DNA of 64,000 bases from Mesorhizobium sp. J428. Its GTDB lineage: Bacteria; Pseudomonadota; Alphaproteobacteria; Rhizobiales; Rhizobiaceae. A program made the position numbers and the translations under genes. Positions 52,019 through 63,924 of the stretch are shown here, one piece after another; the first letter of the stretch is position 1; each line of letters begins with the position of its first letter. Where the stretch lies: the NCBI RefSeq assembly GCF_024699925.1, contig NZ_JAJOMX010000001.1, positions 2,022,001-2,086,000 on the forward strand, in the 5' to 3' direction. The notes beneath the pieces were generated by a model, which saw only the letters and a list, made by a program, of their open reading frames with translations, did no database searches and was not told where the DNA came from.

Positions 52019-52085
52019 GCTCTCCAAATAGACCGGGCGAATGCGGCGCGCAATTGACGCGGATCAACCTCGCGTGAAGGCTCGG

Positions 52086-52469
52086 CTAATTTGATCCTCC
52101 AGCCAGAAGCCCTACGAGCTTGTTGATCCGAACGAACACACATTGCAGGCACAAATCCATTGCACCCTTGGATTCGACATTTATGAAACTCCCCAAGTCC
52201 CACATACGAAGGGTGCTGAACCCAAGATAATCGAATCTGGAGAGATCGATCGACTCAATTGGAAAGAATTGAAGCTGGAAGAGAACTTTATTGAACTCCT
52301 CCCAGTTAGACGGCGGTTTATACGGTAGATTTCTGGAAAGAAATGAAAGGGTAAGAGTTCGCGCGCCTGCATCAATATGAATAGCGGTTACTTCTATGTT
52401 ATCAAGATTGGGGTAGTGACCATATATACCGAGTAGAAATGTCGAATTCTCTACTCTGGCGGGCCACAT
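52086..52469 (-). CDS. Imm50-like immunity protein inserted in the ccm operon
   Basis: A 127-residue protein that resembles the Imm50 family of contact-toxin immunity proteins (FLLGIYGHYPNLDNIEVTAIHI, then NWEEFNKVLFQLQFFPIESIDL and a closing pair of beta strands). The family call is by eye and needs a profile search. A perfect AGGAGG lies 6 bases before the ATG at 52469. The gene is clearly poorer in G+C than its neighbours and sits between ccmB (28 bases) and ccmC (67 bases), so it is probably horizontally acquired. No cognate toxin is in the window. Confidence 0.7.
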   Translation of the reverse strand: MWPARVENSTFLLGIYGHYPNLDNIEVTAIHIDAGARTLTLSFLSRNLPYKPPSNWEEFNKVLFQLQFFPIESIDLSRFDYLGFSTLRMWDLGSFINVESKGAMDLCLQCVFVRINKLVGLLAGGSN

Positions 52470-52497
52470 AAATAACCTCCTAATGGTTGCGGAAGAG

Positions 52498-53163
52498 CTA
52501 ATCCGAAGCATTCTTGAGTGCATAGCCCGCAGCCAGCGGCCCGATCACCGCGAAGAACAGCGTCAGCGCACAGAGCATCAGGAAAGGCGGCAGGAACGGG
52601 TCGGGCTCGGCGGTGACCGCATAGGCGGCCGAAACGCCGAAGATCAGCACCGGGATCACCAACGGCAGGACGAGAACCGTCACCAGCAGCCCGCCGCGCG
52701 GCAGCGAGACGGCGACGGCAGCGCCTGCCGCGCCGATGAAAGTGATCGCCGGCGTGCCGGCCAGAAGCGTGAGAGCAGTGCCGAGCGCGGAGTCGAACGT
52801 CATGTTCATGAACAGCGCCAGCAGCGGTGCGGCCACCACCAGCGGCAGCACGCTCGTCGTCCAGTGCGCCAGGCATTTGACGAAGACGATCACCGCCATC
52901 ATGTGGCGGCTGGAGCCGATGACCAGAAGATCGAGCGAGCCGTCTTCGCGGTCGGCCTGGAACAGCCGGTCGAGCCCCAGCAGGCTGGCAAGCAGCGCGC
53001 CGATCCACAGCATCGCGGGGCCGATGCGTGACAGGAGGGCCAGGTCCGGCCCGATCGCGAACGGCGCGACCGTGATGACGACGAGGAAGAACAGCACCCC
53101 GATCAGCGCGCCTCCGCCCGCTCGGACACCGAGGCGAAGATCGCGGAGGTAAAGGGCTAGCAT
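52498..53163 (-). CDS. ccmB: Haem exporter permease CcmB
   Basis: Membrane subunit of the CcmABC release complex, 221 residues with about six helices (GALIGVLFFLVVITVAPFAIG near 18; LFQADREDGSLDLLVIG near 68; ITFIGAAGAAVAVSLPRGGLLVTVLVLP). These segments are typical of CcmB. It lies downstream of ccmA across a 187-base gap filled by a MITE-like element. Confidence 0.92.
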   Translation of the reverse strand: MLALYLRDLRLGVRAGGGALIGVLFFLVVITVAPFAIGPDLALLSRIGPAMLWIGALLASLLGLDRLFQADREDGSLDLLVIGSSRHMMAVIVFVKCLAHWTTSVLPLVVAAPLLALFMNMTFDSALGTALTLLAGTPAITFIGAAGAAVAVSLPRGGLLVTVLVLPLVIPVLIFGVSAAYAVTAEPDPFLPPFLMLCALTLFFAVIGPLAAGYALKNASD

Positions 53164-53179
53164 GGGGGAGCAGGTGCAA

Positions 53180-53343
53180 GAAGCACCCCCTCACCGCCAC
53201 GCTTCGCGTGCCACCTCTCCCCCTGCCCGGGGGAGAGGAGCAGCCAATCACAGAGCGCGCAACACCGAAGCTGCCACTCCTCTCCCCCACTTGGTGGGGG
53301 AGAGGTGGATCGGGCGTAGCCCGAGACGGTGAGGGGGTGCTTC
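53180..53343. repeat. MITE-like element with perfect 17-bp terminal inverted repeats, copy 2
   Basis: A 164-base element fills the ccmA-ccmB gap. Its ends are perfect inverted repeats, GAAGCACCCCCTCACCG and CGGTGAGGGGGTGCTTC. Inside are two CTCTCCCCC / GGGGGAGAG hairpins and the palindromic arms CACGCTTCGCGTG and ATCGGGCGTAGCCCGA. Copy 1 is at 14305-14464, over 38 kb away, in another operon. No coding frame fits. Confidence 0.88.
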
Positions 53344-53350
53344 CCGCGCC

Positions 53351-53959
53351 TCATCCCGCCTCCCCCATCACCAGCGACCTGGCCCCCTCTATCCCCAGCG
53401 GCACATGCGTCGCCGCGACGATGATGCCGCCATCTTCCAGATGTGCCTGCATCAGCGCCGAGAAGCGCCGTTCCGAACCGAGGTCGAGGCCGGCCGTCGG
53501 CTCATCGAGCAGCCAGACCGGCCGGAAGGCGACCAGCAGGCCAGCGATCGCGACCCGCCGCTTTTGCCCCGTCGAGAGATAGCCGAACGGAAGGGTGGCG
53601 ACGCTTGGGAGTGCGACCTCCTCCAGCGCCTCCTCGACAGACAGAAGCGGCCGGCCGAGGAAATCCTGGCGGAACTTCAGGTTCTCCGCCACGGTCAGCG
53701 CCGGCTTCATCGCATTGCGGTCGCCGAGATGGTGGCAGGCCGGCATTACGTCCGGCCATTCCTCTCCCCCACCTTCGAGCTTCACCGATCCGCCCGAGGC
53801 GGGCAACAGCCCGGCGACGATCCTGAGCAGCGTCGACTTGCCGCTGCCGTTCTCGCCGGTGACGATCAGGCATTGGCCGTCCGAAAGCGCAAAGGACACG
53901 CCGTCGAAGACCGGTTCGCCTCCGCGATCGCCCGCCAGATTGTCCGTAACAAGCCGCAT
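53351..53959 (-). CDS. ccmA: Haem exporter ATP-binding protein CcmA
   Basis: ATPase of the complex that frees holo-CcmE, 202 residues. Walker [15 protein letters not shown] (~34), signature YLSTGQKRRVAIAGL (~128), Walker B VWLLDEPTAGLD (~150) and switch His in VAATHVPLG (~184) are present. ATG at 53959 is chosen because the long open frame upstream runs antisense through acnA. First gene of the leftward ccm cluster, divergent from acnA. Confidence 0.9.
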   Translation of the reverse strand: MRLVTDNLAGDRGGEPVFDGVSFALSDGQCLIVTGENGSGKSTLLRIVAGLLPASGGSVKLEGGGEEWPDVMPACHHLGDRNAMKPALTVAENLKFRQDFLGRPLLSVEEALEEVALPSVATLPFGYLSTGQKRRVAIAGLLVAFRPVWLLDEPTAGLDLGSERRFSALMQAHLEDGGIIVAATHVPLGIEGARSLVMGEAG

Positions 53960-54235
53960 CCGTCCCCATTTCCCGGCCCTGACAGAGCGCGACGCAACTA
54001 TTTCTTGCGACGCAGCAAAATTGCCTATTCGTCGCACTGGCGCCCTGTTTAGAAAGCTTCTATGAAGCAGGCAACTGTGCCAGCGGTCGGCACGGGGAGC
54101 CACAGATTGCCGAGCCCGCGCAACCCGCTCTCCCAGCGGGAAAACGCAGGGGACGGGCAGCGGAAATGACCGTACCCGCAGCCTTTGCGCGTCATGCCTC
54201 AGGAGTCCGTTCCCGCTTCGGCGAAACAGACCAGG

Positions 54236-56938
<2,703 letters not shown>

Positions 56939-56960
56939 TCAACGCTGCCAGCCACGAATG

Positions 56961-57000
56961 ACGGCGCCGGTCGGTCCTCCGCCCGGCGCCGTTCTCTTTT
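56961..57000 (+). terminator. Rho-independent terminator of acnA
   Basis: A 10-bp perfect stem (ACGGCGCCGG / CCGGCGCCGT) with a 12-base loop is followed by TCTCTTTT, 22 bases after the acnA stop. Confidence 0.8.
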
Positions 57001-57024
57001 CACACCTGTGATCGGGCCATCGCC

Positions 57025-57363
57025 GTGATCTGCTTCCTGACCCTCTTCGCCGAAGACATCGAGCGCACCGCCGGCGTCTACCGCCTGTTGGGACTCCATT
57101 TCACGCCTGAACGGCACGGCACAGGGCCGTTGCATCTCGCCAGCGCCGCGAATGGCCTGGTGGTCGAGATCTATCCCGGCAAGGATACGGCCTCACCTGG
57201 CATGATGATCGGCATCGAGGTCGCCGACCTGGCTGCGGTCCGAGCCAGGCTGGCGGACGCAGGCGTTCACCTGCAGCGCGATATCGAACGGATCGGCGGG
57301 GAGAAGCGCCTGATCGCCGTCGACCCGGAAGGACGGCGGATCTTCGTGCGCGAAACGGCCTGA
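57025..57363 (+). CDS. Small VOC/glyoxalase-like protein
   Basis: A 112-residue VOC-fold protein: FLTLFAEDIERTAGVYRLLGL is the usual first helix region, GLVVEIYPG holds a possible Glu ligand (~48), and DPEGRRIFVRE ends the fold. Possible metal ligand His occurs in LHFTPERHG and PLHLAS. Start GTG at 57025. No operon partner; substrate unknown. Confidence 0.72.
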   Translation: MICFLTLFAEDIERTAGVYRLLGLHFTPERHGTGPLHLASAANGLVVEIYPGKDTASPGMMIGIEVADLAAVRARLADAGVHLQRDIERIGGEKRLIAVDPEGRRIFVRETA

Positions 57364-57495
57364 TGGCGGCCAATCCCGGTCCGCGGCTCCACGAAGCGCT
57401 CACCCCAACGTGACTTCCCGTTGAAAGCTTGTCTGCCTATGCTTTGGGCAGATAAGAAAAGCGGCCGAAATACGGCAGCGGGGCATGTGAGACCG

Positions 57496-58248
57496 ATGAT
57501 ACTGAAGAGCCTTGGCGCCGCCGCTCTGACGGCGCTGTCACTGTTTGTAGCCAATCCGGTCTGCTGGGCGGGCGAGCGCCTTGCCGGGGTGGTGGAACTG
57601 TTCACGAGCCAGGGCTGCAAGTCCTCGCCGCCGGCGGATGCCAACCTTGCCGAGCTGTCCCGGCGGGGCGACGTGCTCACGCTCGGCTACCATGTCGGCT
57701 ACTGGGACTACATGGGCTGGCGCGATACGCTCGCCAACCCCGACAGCACCTCGCGCCAGGATAGCTATCGCAAGACGTTCGAGAGCCGCTCCATCTATAC
57801 GCCGCAGGCGGTGGTCAACGGCCGCATGCACGTCAACGGCGCGAAACGCGGCGAGATCGAAGGCGCGCTGTCCTCGCTCGGCAGCGCAGGAAAAGGCCTG
57901 GTGGTCGATGTCGACGTCCGCAAGCGCGGCGACAGCATCGTGATTTCCACGGGAGACGGCAGCTTCGGGCAGAAGGCGCACGTCACCATCGTCTATTACG
58001 ACTTCGCGCAGTCCGTGGACATTACGGCGGGCGAGAACAGCGGCAGGAAGGTGCGCTACGTGAACCCCGTCACCGGCGTCCAGGCCGCGGGCATGTGGCA
58101 CGGCAAATCGGCGGTGTTCGAACTGCCGGCGAGCGAGATCTCCAAGCGCGGTCCGGGAGGTTTTGCAGTCCTGCTGCAGACGGTCCGCAGCGACGGCTCG
58201 CTCGGGCCGATTCTCGGCGCGGCGAACTTCCCGCAAGGCAGCGTCTGA
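57496..58248 (+). CDS. DUF1223 exported thioredoxin-fold protein
   Basis: A ~250-residue DUF1223 protein with a signal peptide (LGAAALTALSLFVANPVCWA, cleaved near AGE). The family motif after VVELFTSQGC normally continues with a second Cys (CSSCPPAD); here it reads CKSSPPADANLAEL, so the CxxC pair is broken. Other family features remain (LGYHVGYWDYMGWRD, YTPQAVVNGRMHVNG). ATG at 57496 gives the export signal; an in-frame ATG 75 bases upstream does not improve it. Function unknown. Confidence 0.85.
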   Translation: MILKSLGAAALTALSLFVANPVCWAGERLAGVVELFTSQGCKSSPPADANLAELSRRGDVLTLGYHVGYWDYMGWRDTLANPDSTSRQDSYRKTFESRSIYTPQAVVNGRMHVNGAKRGEIEGALSSLGSAGKGLVVDVDVRKRGDSIVISTGDGSFGQKAHVTIVYYDFAQSVDITAGENSGRKVRYVNPVTGVQAAGMWHGKSAVFELPASEISKRGPGGFAVLLQTVRSDGSLGPILGAANFPQGSV

Positions 58249-58253
58249 GAAAG

Positions 58254-58289
58254 AAAAAACCGACATTCGATCCTAAGATCGAATGCCGG
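58254..58289 (-). terminator. Strong rho-independent terminator of the 6S RNA gene
   Basis: On the minus strand CCGGCATTCGATC and GATCGAATGTCGG form a 13-bp stem (one G-U pair, loop TTAG), followed by TTTTTTC. No protein gene on this strand lies just upstream, so it marks the end of a non-coding RNA. Confidence 0.85.
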
Positions 58290-58454
58290 CCGCAGGTCTT
58301 TCGGGATTGTCGCTCGAGACTCCCGTGTTTCCCGGGGGGTCCCGAAGGATCGGTCCAGCGCGAGCCCCATGGGCGGGGGGCTTGGGGTTTACAGGGCCGG
58401 CGCCGGACCGAACCGTCTCAGGCAACATCCGCATACTTCTGTCGAATACGGGCC
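58254..58454 (-). ncRNA. ssrS: Predicted 6S RNA
   Basis: The 377-base gap between DUF1223 and DUF2794 has its own promoter and terminator on the minus strand. The ~200-base transcript folds as one long imperfect hairpin. The outer arms are around GATGTTGCCTGAGAC and GTCTCGAGCGACAATC. The inner stem is GGTTCGGTCC with GGACCGATCC (one mismatch), and the tip hairpin is AGCCCC / GGGGCT. A small CCCG-N7-CGGG hairpin lies on the 3' side of the central bubble. This is the open-complex-mimic shape of 6S RNA, which binds sigma-70 RNA polymerase. The identity is inferred from structure; a covariance-model search would decide. Confidence 0.6.
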
Positions 58455-58460
58455 AGAGGT

Positions 58461-58488
58461 GGATTATTTCGCGGCGAGATTGTGTCAA
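58461..58488 (-). promoter_or_regulatory. Promoter of the predicted 6S RNA
   Basis: A perfect -35 hexamer TTGACA (58483-58488, minus strand), a 16-base spacer and TAATCC (58461-58466) lie directly upstream of the hairpin-forming RNA. The start site would be near 58454. Confidence 0.6.
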
Positions 58489-58625
58489 AGCGATCACCAA
58501 TATCACGTCGCTTTCATCATGCGTGAACTTGCGTGATCGGCCCGCCGCTCCCTTTCCGGGATTAGATATTGATTTCGTTCGGCGAAAGCGCGACCTTGTC
58601 ACTCAACTGTCACGGAGTGGAGCGG

Positions 58626-59014
58626 ATGGTCGATCGCAGCGCCGGCGGGGAGGGCGATGACAGCTCCGCAATATTGATCCCGCTGTCGGACGTGCGCCGC
58701 CAGCGGATGGACATCCCGGTAACGTTCGACAGGCGCGAACTCGATCTGATTCTCAGGCTCTACGGACGGATGGTCGCCGCCAATGAATGGCGCGACTACG
58801 CCATCGACCACATGAGCGACCGGGCGGTCTTCTCGGTCTTCCGCCCGTATCCAGCGAGACCCCGCTCTACCGGATCGTGAAGGACCCTTCGCTTGCCCGC
58901 CGCCAAGGCGCCTATTCGGTCGTCGCGGCCTCGGGCATGATCCTGAAGCGCGGCCACGAGCTGGCCCGCGTGCTGACCGTCTTCGACAAGACGCTGAAGC
59001 TGGTGGAAGCCTAG
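58626..59014 (+). CDS. DUF2794 protein (apparent frameshift)
   Basis: A conserved alphaproteobacterial protein of about 129 residues and unknown function. The first part (VDRSAGGEGDDSSAILIPL, VTFDRRELDLILRLYGRMVA, RDYAIDHMSDRAVFSVFR) is in one frame. The rest (SSETPLYRIVKDPSLARR through GHELARVLTVFDKTLKLVEA) is in another. They join if one base is restored near 58841-58850, where the sequence CGCCCGTA would become CGCCGCGTA. ATG at 58626 has GGAG upstream. Its stop overlaps the stop of the convergent GNAT gene. Confidence 0.82.
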
Positions 59015-59565
59015 GCCATCCGGCCGGGAAGTGATTCGGGATCGGGCGGCAGATCCTTGCCGCCGTTCATCGTGATCTGCATGAACACGGTATCGAGCCA
59101 GCGGCCGTGCTTGTAGCCCGAGCCCTCCAGCGTGCCCGCATGGCGGAAGCCCGCCTTCTCGTGCAGGCGGATGGAGGCGAGGTTGCGCTCCCCATCGCCG
59201 ATCACCGCCGCAATCTGGCGGAAGCCGAGCCGGGTGCATTCCGCGACAAGCCGCGCGAGCAGCAAGGTGCCAATGCCCTTTCCCTGTGATTCGGGCGCGA
59301 GATAGATCGAGTCCTCGACCATGAAGCGATAGGCGCGGCGCGGCCTGAACGGCCCGGCATAGGCATAGCCGAGGATCGTGTCGCCTTCGGCGGCGACGAA
59401 ATAGGGATAGCCGGCCGACACGAGTCCCTGATAGCGGCTTCGCATCTCCTCCAGGCTGGGAGCCTCCAACTCGTAGCTCGCCGCACCATGCGTCACCGCG
59501 TCCGCATAAATGGCGGCAATGGCGGGCAGGTCGTCGGGAACGGCGGGTCGGATGTCGATGGTCAT
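59011..59565 (-). CDS. GNAT acetyltransferase, phosphinothricin-acetyltransferase-like
   Basis: A 184-residue acetyltransferase close to the Pat/YncA group: IRPAVPDDLPAIAAIYADAV at the start, SIYLAPESQGKGIGTLLLARL (acetyl-CoA loop, ~90) and SIRLHEKAGFRHAGTLEGSGYKHGRW (~132). This group acetylates phosphinothricin, methionine sulfoximine or related amines; the real substrate is unknown. Stop codons overlap with DUF2794 on the other strand (CTAG). Confidence 0.87.
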   Translation of the reverse strand: MTIDIRPAVPDDLPAIAAIYADAVTHGAASYELEAPSLEEMRSRYQGLVSAGYPYFVAAEGDTILGYAYAGPFRPRRAYRFMVEDSIYLAPESQGKGIGTLLLARLVAECTRLGFRQIAAVIGDGERNLASIRLHEKAGFRHAGTLEGSGYKHGRWLDTVFMQITMNGGKDLPPDPESLPGRMA

Positions 59566-59613
59566 GGCGCTTTCCCCAATTGGCTGCGCTCGCGATACCG
59601 CATCATCAGGGCA

Positions 59614-59641
59614 AAGAAAAGGGCGGCCGAAGCCGCCCTTT
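59614..59641 (-). terminator. Rho-independent terminator of the Bax inhibitor-1 gene
   Basis: On the minus strand a 10-bp perfect stem (AAAGGGCGGC / GCCGCCCTTT, loop TTCG) is followed by TCTTTGC, about 22 bases after the stop. Confidence 0.75.
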
Positions 59642-59662
59642 CCGAAGTCCGGTCTGCGTTCG

Positions 59663-60439
59663 TTACTCGCGGTTGCCGAGGAACGACAGCAGGAACGAGA
59701 ACAGGTTGATGAAGTCGAGGTAGAGCGTCAGCGCGCCCATGATGGCCTTGCGGCCGGCGACCAGCACTTCGTCGCCCTCGAAATACATCTCCTTGATCTT
59801 CTGCGTGTCGTAGGCCGTCAGGCCCGCGAAGATCAGCACGCCGATCGCCGAGATCGCGAACTGCAACGCCGGCGAGGCGAGGAAGATGTTCACGATCATC
59901 GCGATGATCAGGCCGAACACGCCCATGATCAGGAACGAGCCCCAGCCCGTCAGGTCGCGCTTCGTCGTGTAACCGAACAGCGAGAGCGCGCCGAACGAGG
60001 CCGCCGTGATGAAGAAGGTCTGCACGATCGACGCCGAGGTGTAGACCAGGAAGATCGACGACAGCGACAGACCCATCAGCGCGGCGAAGACCCAGAACGT
60101 CGTCTGGGCAGCCGACACCGACATGGTGTGGACGCGGGCGCTCAGGAAGAAGACCACGCCGAGCGGCGCGAGCATCACGACCCAGCGCAGCGGCGAGCCG
60201 TAGAGAGCGGTGCCGAGCGCGGTCAGCATCTTGCCGTTGCCGAGGGTGGCCGCGGCGGCGGCGGGATCATTGGTGGTGGCGAGCATCATGGTGCCGAGCG
60301 CCGCCAGACCGGTAATCGCGAGCCCGAGCGCCATAAGGTTGTAAACCTTGAGCATATAGGCGCGCAGGCCCTCGTCGATGCCAGTGTCGACGCGGGTGCC
60401 CGCGCCGGCACGCATCTGGTAGTTCCGAAGGTCAGCCAT
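59663..60439 (-). CDS. Bax inhibitor-1/YccA family membrane protein
   Basis: A 258-residue inner-membrane protein with seven predicted helices, of the BI-1/YccA/YbhL (TMBIM) family, which includes calcium leak channels and an FtsH modulator. Typical parts are YMLKVYNLMALGLAITGLAAL (~28), TTFWVFAALMGLSLSSIFLVY (~112) and the C-terminal ALTLYLDFINLFSFLLSFLG. Monocistronic. The 176-base gap upstream holds TGATCA motifs at 60538 and 60592 but nothing I can name. Confidence 0.9.
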   Translation of the reverse strand: MADLRNYQMRAGAGTRVDTGIDEGLRAYMLKVYNLMALGLAITGLAALGTMMLATTNDPAAAAATLGNGKMLTALGTALYGSPLRWVVMLAPLGVVFFLSARVHTMSVSAAQTTFWVFAALMGLSLSSIFLVYTSASIVQTFFITAASFGALSLFGYTTKRDLTGWGSFLIMGVFGLIIAMIVNIFLASPALQFAISAIGVLIFAGLTAYDTQKIKEMYFEGDEVLVAGRKAIMGALTLYLDFINLFSFLLSFLGNRE

Positions 60440-60615
60440 AGGAGTTCCTCTTTGCTACTGCCCCGTCGGGTGTCGGTGCGCGGCGGTCCGCGCTCCAGGC
60501 TCCGCTGGCGGGGCTCCAGCATGCCTACGGCGTAATATGATCATTCTTCGTGTCTGTAACAAGGCCCGTTACGAGGCGACACGCCCTGTGATCATACAAA
60601 GTAGTAAAAATGGGC

Positions 60616-63177
60616 TCACAGCTCGCGGAGGACGGGTGCGGCCTTCTGTCCGAGGACGCGCCAGGTGCCCGCCAGACCGATCCCGACGGTCAACAGCAAT
60701 GCAAACAGCACGGTCCCGACCGCGACCTCCGGCAGGAAGCTCGACGGCAGGGTCATGATCCGCGCCACGACGAACCAGGCGGCGACACCGCCGGCGAGAA
60801 GTGCGAAGACGGCGGTGGCGAGCCCGATGAGCATGTATTCGAGCGAAAACGCCCCGATCAGCGTGCCGCGCGTCGCGCCGAGCATCTTCAGCACCACGGC
60901 ATCATGAACCCGCGCGCGATTCCCCGCCGCCAGCGCCCCGGCCAGAACGAGCACGGAGGCGATCAGGGCCACGGCCGCGGCCGCACGGATCGCGACTCCG
61001 AGCTGTCCGATCAGCCGGTTGACGATATCGAGCGCGTCCTTGACCCGCACCGTGGTCACTCCCGGAAACGCCCGCGTCACCTCGTTCAGGATCCGCGCTT
61101 CTTCCGCAGCGCTCGCCTTCCGATCGAGCAGGGTCGCAAGCCAGGCATGCGGCGCGCCCGCAAAAGCGTTGGGCGAGAAGACCATCACGAAGTTGATGCC
61201 CATTGATTCCCATTCGACCTGGCGCAGATTGGCGATGCGGGCCGTGACGTTGCGGCCGAGCACGTTGACCGTGACCGTATCGCCGATCTTCAGGCCGATC
61301 TCGCCGGCTTCCTCGGCCGAGAACGACACCAGCGGCTCGCCGGAATAATCCTTCGGCCACCATTGGCCGGCGCTCAGCGTCGCATTTTCCGGAACTGTTT
61401 CGGAGTAGGTGATGCCACGGTCGCCACGCAGGACCCACTGGCCCTCCGGCGGCACCTCGATCTTCTGCACGTCGACGCCGTTCAGTTCGATGACGCGCCC
61501 GCGCAGCATCGGCACCTTGGTCAAGGTTCCGCCAGGCGATGCCTGCGAGACCAGGGTGCTGAAGCGATCGACATCGGCGGGCTGGATGTCGACGAAGAAG
61601 AAATTCGGTGCCCGCTCCGGCAGGTTGCCGGAGATCTGGCGGCGCAGATTGCCGTCGATCAGGGCGAGCGTCACGAGCAGGGTGAGGCCGAGGCCGAGCG
61701 ACAGCACGACCGACGGCGTGAGCGCACCCGGCCGATGGATGTTGCCGATGGCGAGGCGCAGCGGCGTGGAGCGGACCGCGGGAGCGCGCCGCGCCAGCCA
61801 TTGCACCAGCTCCGCGACGCTGCGCAGGACGATGAAAGCGAACACCGCCGCGCCGACGAAGATCAGCGCGATCAGACGATCGGACGAGAACCATATCGCC
61901 AGTCCCGCGAGCAGGACGGCAATGCCGCCCGCCGCGACGAGATAAGGCAGGCGCGGCAGCCCACGGCCTTCCAGTCCCAGTTCGCGGAAGAGCGCGGTCG
62001 CCGGAATGTCGCGCGCGCGACCAAGCGGCAGGACGGCAAAGGCGAGCGTGACGAGAACGCCGAACAAGACGGCCATCGCAAGCGCGTCCGGATAGACGCC
62101 GCCTTCCGCCGGAACCGGGATAACGGAGGACAATGCGGCGCTCGCCGCGAAGGGCATGACGAGGGCGATGCCGAGGCCGATCAATATGCCGATCGCCGCG
62201 ACGATCATCACCTGGACCAGATAGACCGAGAACACGAACCCGCCGGAGGCGCCGACGCTCTTCAGCGTGGCGATCACGCCGCGCTTGGCGTCGAGATGCG
62301 CGCGCACCGCGTTCGCGACGCCGACGCCGCCCACCACGAGCGCGGTCAGGCCGACCAGCGTCAGGAACTGCGAGAACCGCTCGACATTGCTGGAGAGCGA
62401 GGGGGCCGCGTTGGCGCGGGAGCGGATGCTCCAGCCGGCCTGCGGAAAGTCGGCCTGCGCGCTGTCCGAAATGAGTTTTATGTCGGCCTCCGTCGCTCCG
62501 GCCGGCAGCCTTATCTTGTAACCATGCTCGACCAGGCTGCCCGGCTGGATCAGCCCGGATGCCCTCAAGCCGTCTATCGACACCATCAGGCGAGGCGCGA
62601 AGCCGAAGCCTTCGGAGACGAGATCGGGCTCGTCGACGATGCGGGCGCGCAATTCGAAGGTCGCACCGCCGAGCCTGATGCGCGCCCCGTCGGACAGCTT
62701 GAGCTGGTCGAACAGGAGGTCGGGCGCCGCGGCGCCCCAGATGCCGTTGCGCTCACCGAACAGATCGTCATGCGAAAGCGCGGGCTGGGTCGCCAGCGAG
62801 CCGTAGAGGGGATAGGCGCCGTCGACCGCCTTCACTTCCACGAGCGTCTGGTCGGAACCGTCCTCCAGCCGCGCCATGGAACGCATGCCGGCGCTGACTG
62901 CGAGATCGCCCTGCGCCTTCAGGAAGGCGAGCTCCTTTTCGGACGCCTCGCGCTGCATGAGGTTGAACCGCATGTCGCCGCCGAGCAGCGTCTGGCCCTG
63001 GCTCGCGACCGAGGAGGTGATCGCGCGGGCGACGGAATTCACGCCGCCGATGGCGCCGACGCCGAGTGCGATGCAGGTAATGAAGATGAAGAAGCCTTTC
63101 AACCCGCCGCGCATCTCGCGCAGGGCGAATCGGAAGGCCAGGCGCAGCGACTGCGCAGACGCCGAGTTCGCCTTCAT
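60616..63177 (-). CDS. ABC transporter permease, YbbP/FtsX type
   Basis: An 853-residue permease with two FtsX-like domains. It has about ten helices, in blocks after ~20, ~270-410, ~420-500 and ~715-845, and two large periplasmic domains. It pairs with the ATPase gene by a 4-base overlap. YbbAP-type exporters are thought to extract or move hydrophobic molecules from the inner membrane; the substrate is not established. In many bacteria the pair is divergent from the tesA esterase gene, as seems true here. Confidence 0.88.
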   Translation of the reverse strand: MKANSASAQSLRLAFRFALREMRGGLKGFFIFITCIALGVGAIGGVNSVARAITSSVASQGQTLLGGDMRFNLMQREASEKELAFLKAQGDLAVSAGMRSMARLEDGSDQTLVEVKAVDGAYPLYGSLATQPALSHDDLFGERNGIWGAAAPDLLFDQLKLSDGARIRLGGATFELRARIVDEPDLVSEGFGFAPRLMVSIDGLRASGLIQPGSLVEHGYKIRLPAGATEADIKLISDSAQADFPQAGWSIRSRANAAPSLSSNVERFSQFLTLVGLTALVVGGVGVANAVRAHLDAKRGVIATLKSVGASGGFVFSVYLVQVMIVAAIGILIGLGIALVMPFAASAALSSVIPVPAEGGVYPDALAMAVLFGVLVTLAFAVLPLGRARDIPATALFRELGLEGRGLPRLPYLVAAGGIAVLLAGLAIWFSSDRLIALIFVGAAVFAFIVLRSVAELVQWLARRAPAVRSTPLRLAIGNIHRPGALTPSVVLSLGLGLTLLVTLALIDGNLRRQISGNLPERAPNFFFVDIQPADVDRFSTLVSQASPGGTLTKVPMLRGRVIELNGVDVQKIEVPPEGQWVLRGDRGITYSETVPENATLSAGQWWPKDYSGEPLVSFSAEEAGEIGLKIGDTVTVNVLGRNVTARIANLRQVEWESMGINFVMVFSPNAFAGAPHAWLATLLDRKASAAEEARILNEVTRAFPGVTTVRVKDALDIVNRLIGQLGVAIRAAAAVALIASVLVLAGALAAGNRARVHDAVVLKMLGATRGTLIGAFSLEYMLIGLATAVFALLAGGVAAWFVVARIMTLPSSFLPEVAVGTVLFALLLTVGIGLAGTWRVLGQKAAPVLREL

Positions 63178-63866
63178 GCGCTCACAGCCATCGGCGGCGT
63201 TTCGATCCGCCCCGAGCGGATCGCGATCTGGCGCTGGCAGCGCGCGGCGAGCGCCGGGTCGTGCGTGACGAGCACCAGCGTCATGCCGCGCTCGCGCGCC
63301 TTGGCAAACAGGAGATCGGCGATATGCCGGCCCGTCGCCTGGTCAAGATTGCCGGTCGGCTCGTCGGCAATGAGGATGGAGGGCGTCGGCGCCAGCGCAC
63401 GCGCGATCGCGACGCGCTGCTGTTCTCCGCCTGAAAGCTGGCCGGGATAGTGCCTGATCCGCTCCCCCAGCCCGACCGCTGCGAGCTCCCGCTCGGCGAT
63501 CGCGAACGCATCGGCGACGCCCGCCAGTTCCAGCGGAACGGCGACGTTCTCCAGCGCCGTCATGTTGGGGATGAGGTGGAACGACTGGAACACGATCCCG
63601 ACATTGCGGCCCCTGAAGCGCGCGATCTCGTCCTCGCTGCGGCCGTTGAGCGTCTCGCCGGCGATGCGCACCGTGCCGCCGTCCACGCCTTCGAGGCCGG
63701 CGAGAACCATCAGCAGCGTCGACTTGCCGGACCCCGAAGGCCCGACGATCCCAACCGCCTCGCCGCGTGCGACGGCAAGGCTGATCCCGCGCAGCACGTG
63801 AACGCGGGACGCACCCTGGCCGAGGGTCAGCGAGACGTCCTCGAGTTCGATAACGGCTTCTGTCAC
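63174..63866 (-). CDS. ABC transporter ATP-binding protein, YbbA/LolD type
   Basis: A 230-residue ATPase of the MacB/LolD/YbbA class. Walker [18 protein letters not shown] (~41), Q-loop VFQSFHLIP (~92), signature [16 protein letters not shown] (~143), Walker [13 protein letters not shown] (~166) and switch His in VTHDPALA (~200) are intact. The stop overlaps the permease ATG. Its start is 58 bases from the divergent partial gene. Confidence 0.9.
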   Translation of the reverse strand: MTEAVIELEDVSLTLGQGASRVHVLRGISLAVARGEAVGIVGPSGSGKSTLLMVLAGLEGVDGGTVRIAGETLNGRSEDEIARFRGRNVGIVFQSFHLIPNMTALENVAVPLELAGVADAFAIAERELAAVGLGERIRHYPGQLSGGEQQRVAIARALAPTPSILIADEPTGNLDQATGRHIADLLFAKARERGMTLVLVTHDPALAARCQRQIAIRSGRIETPPMAVSA

Positions 63867-63924
63867 GGCGGATTGGTCCTATATGGAGGTCTGTCGGGCA
63901 GGTCGTGGCTCATATGGGAAACGG

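Noticed and set aside
58254..58454. SRP (4.5S) RNA, RNase P RNA or tmRNA
   Set aside because: The SRP core GGTCAGGTCCGGAAGGAAGC, the RNase P GAGGAAAGTCC motif and a tRNA-like end are all missing; the single long hairpin fits 6S RNA better.
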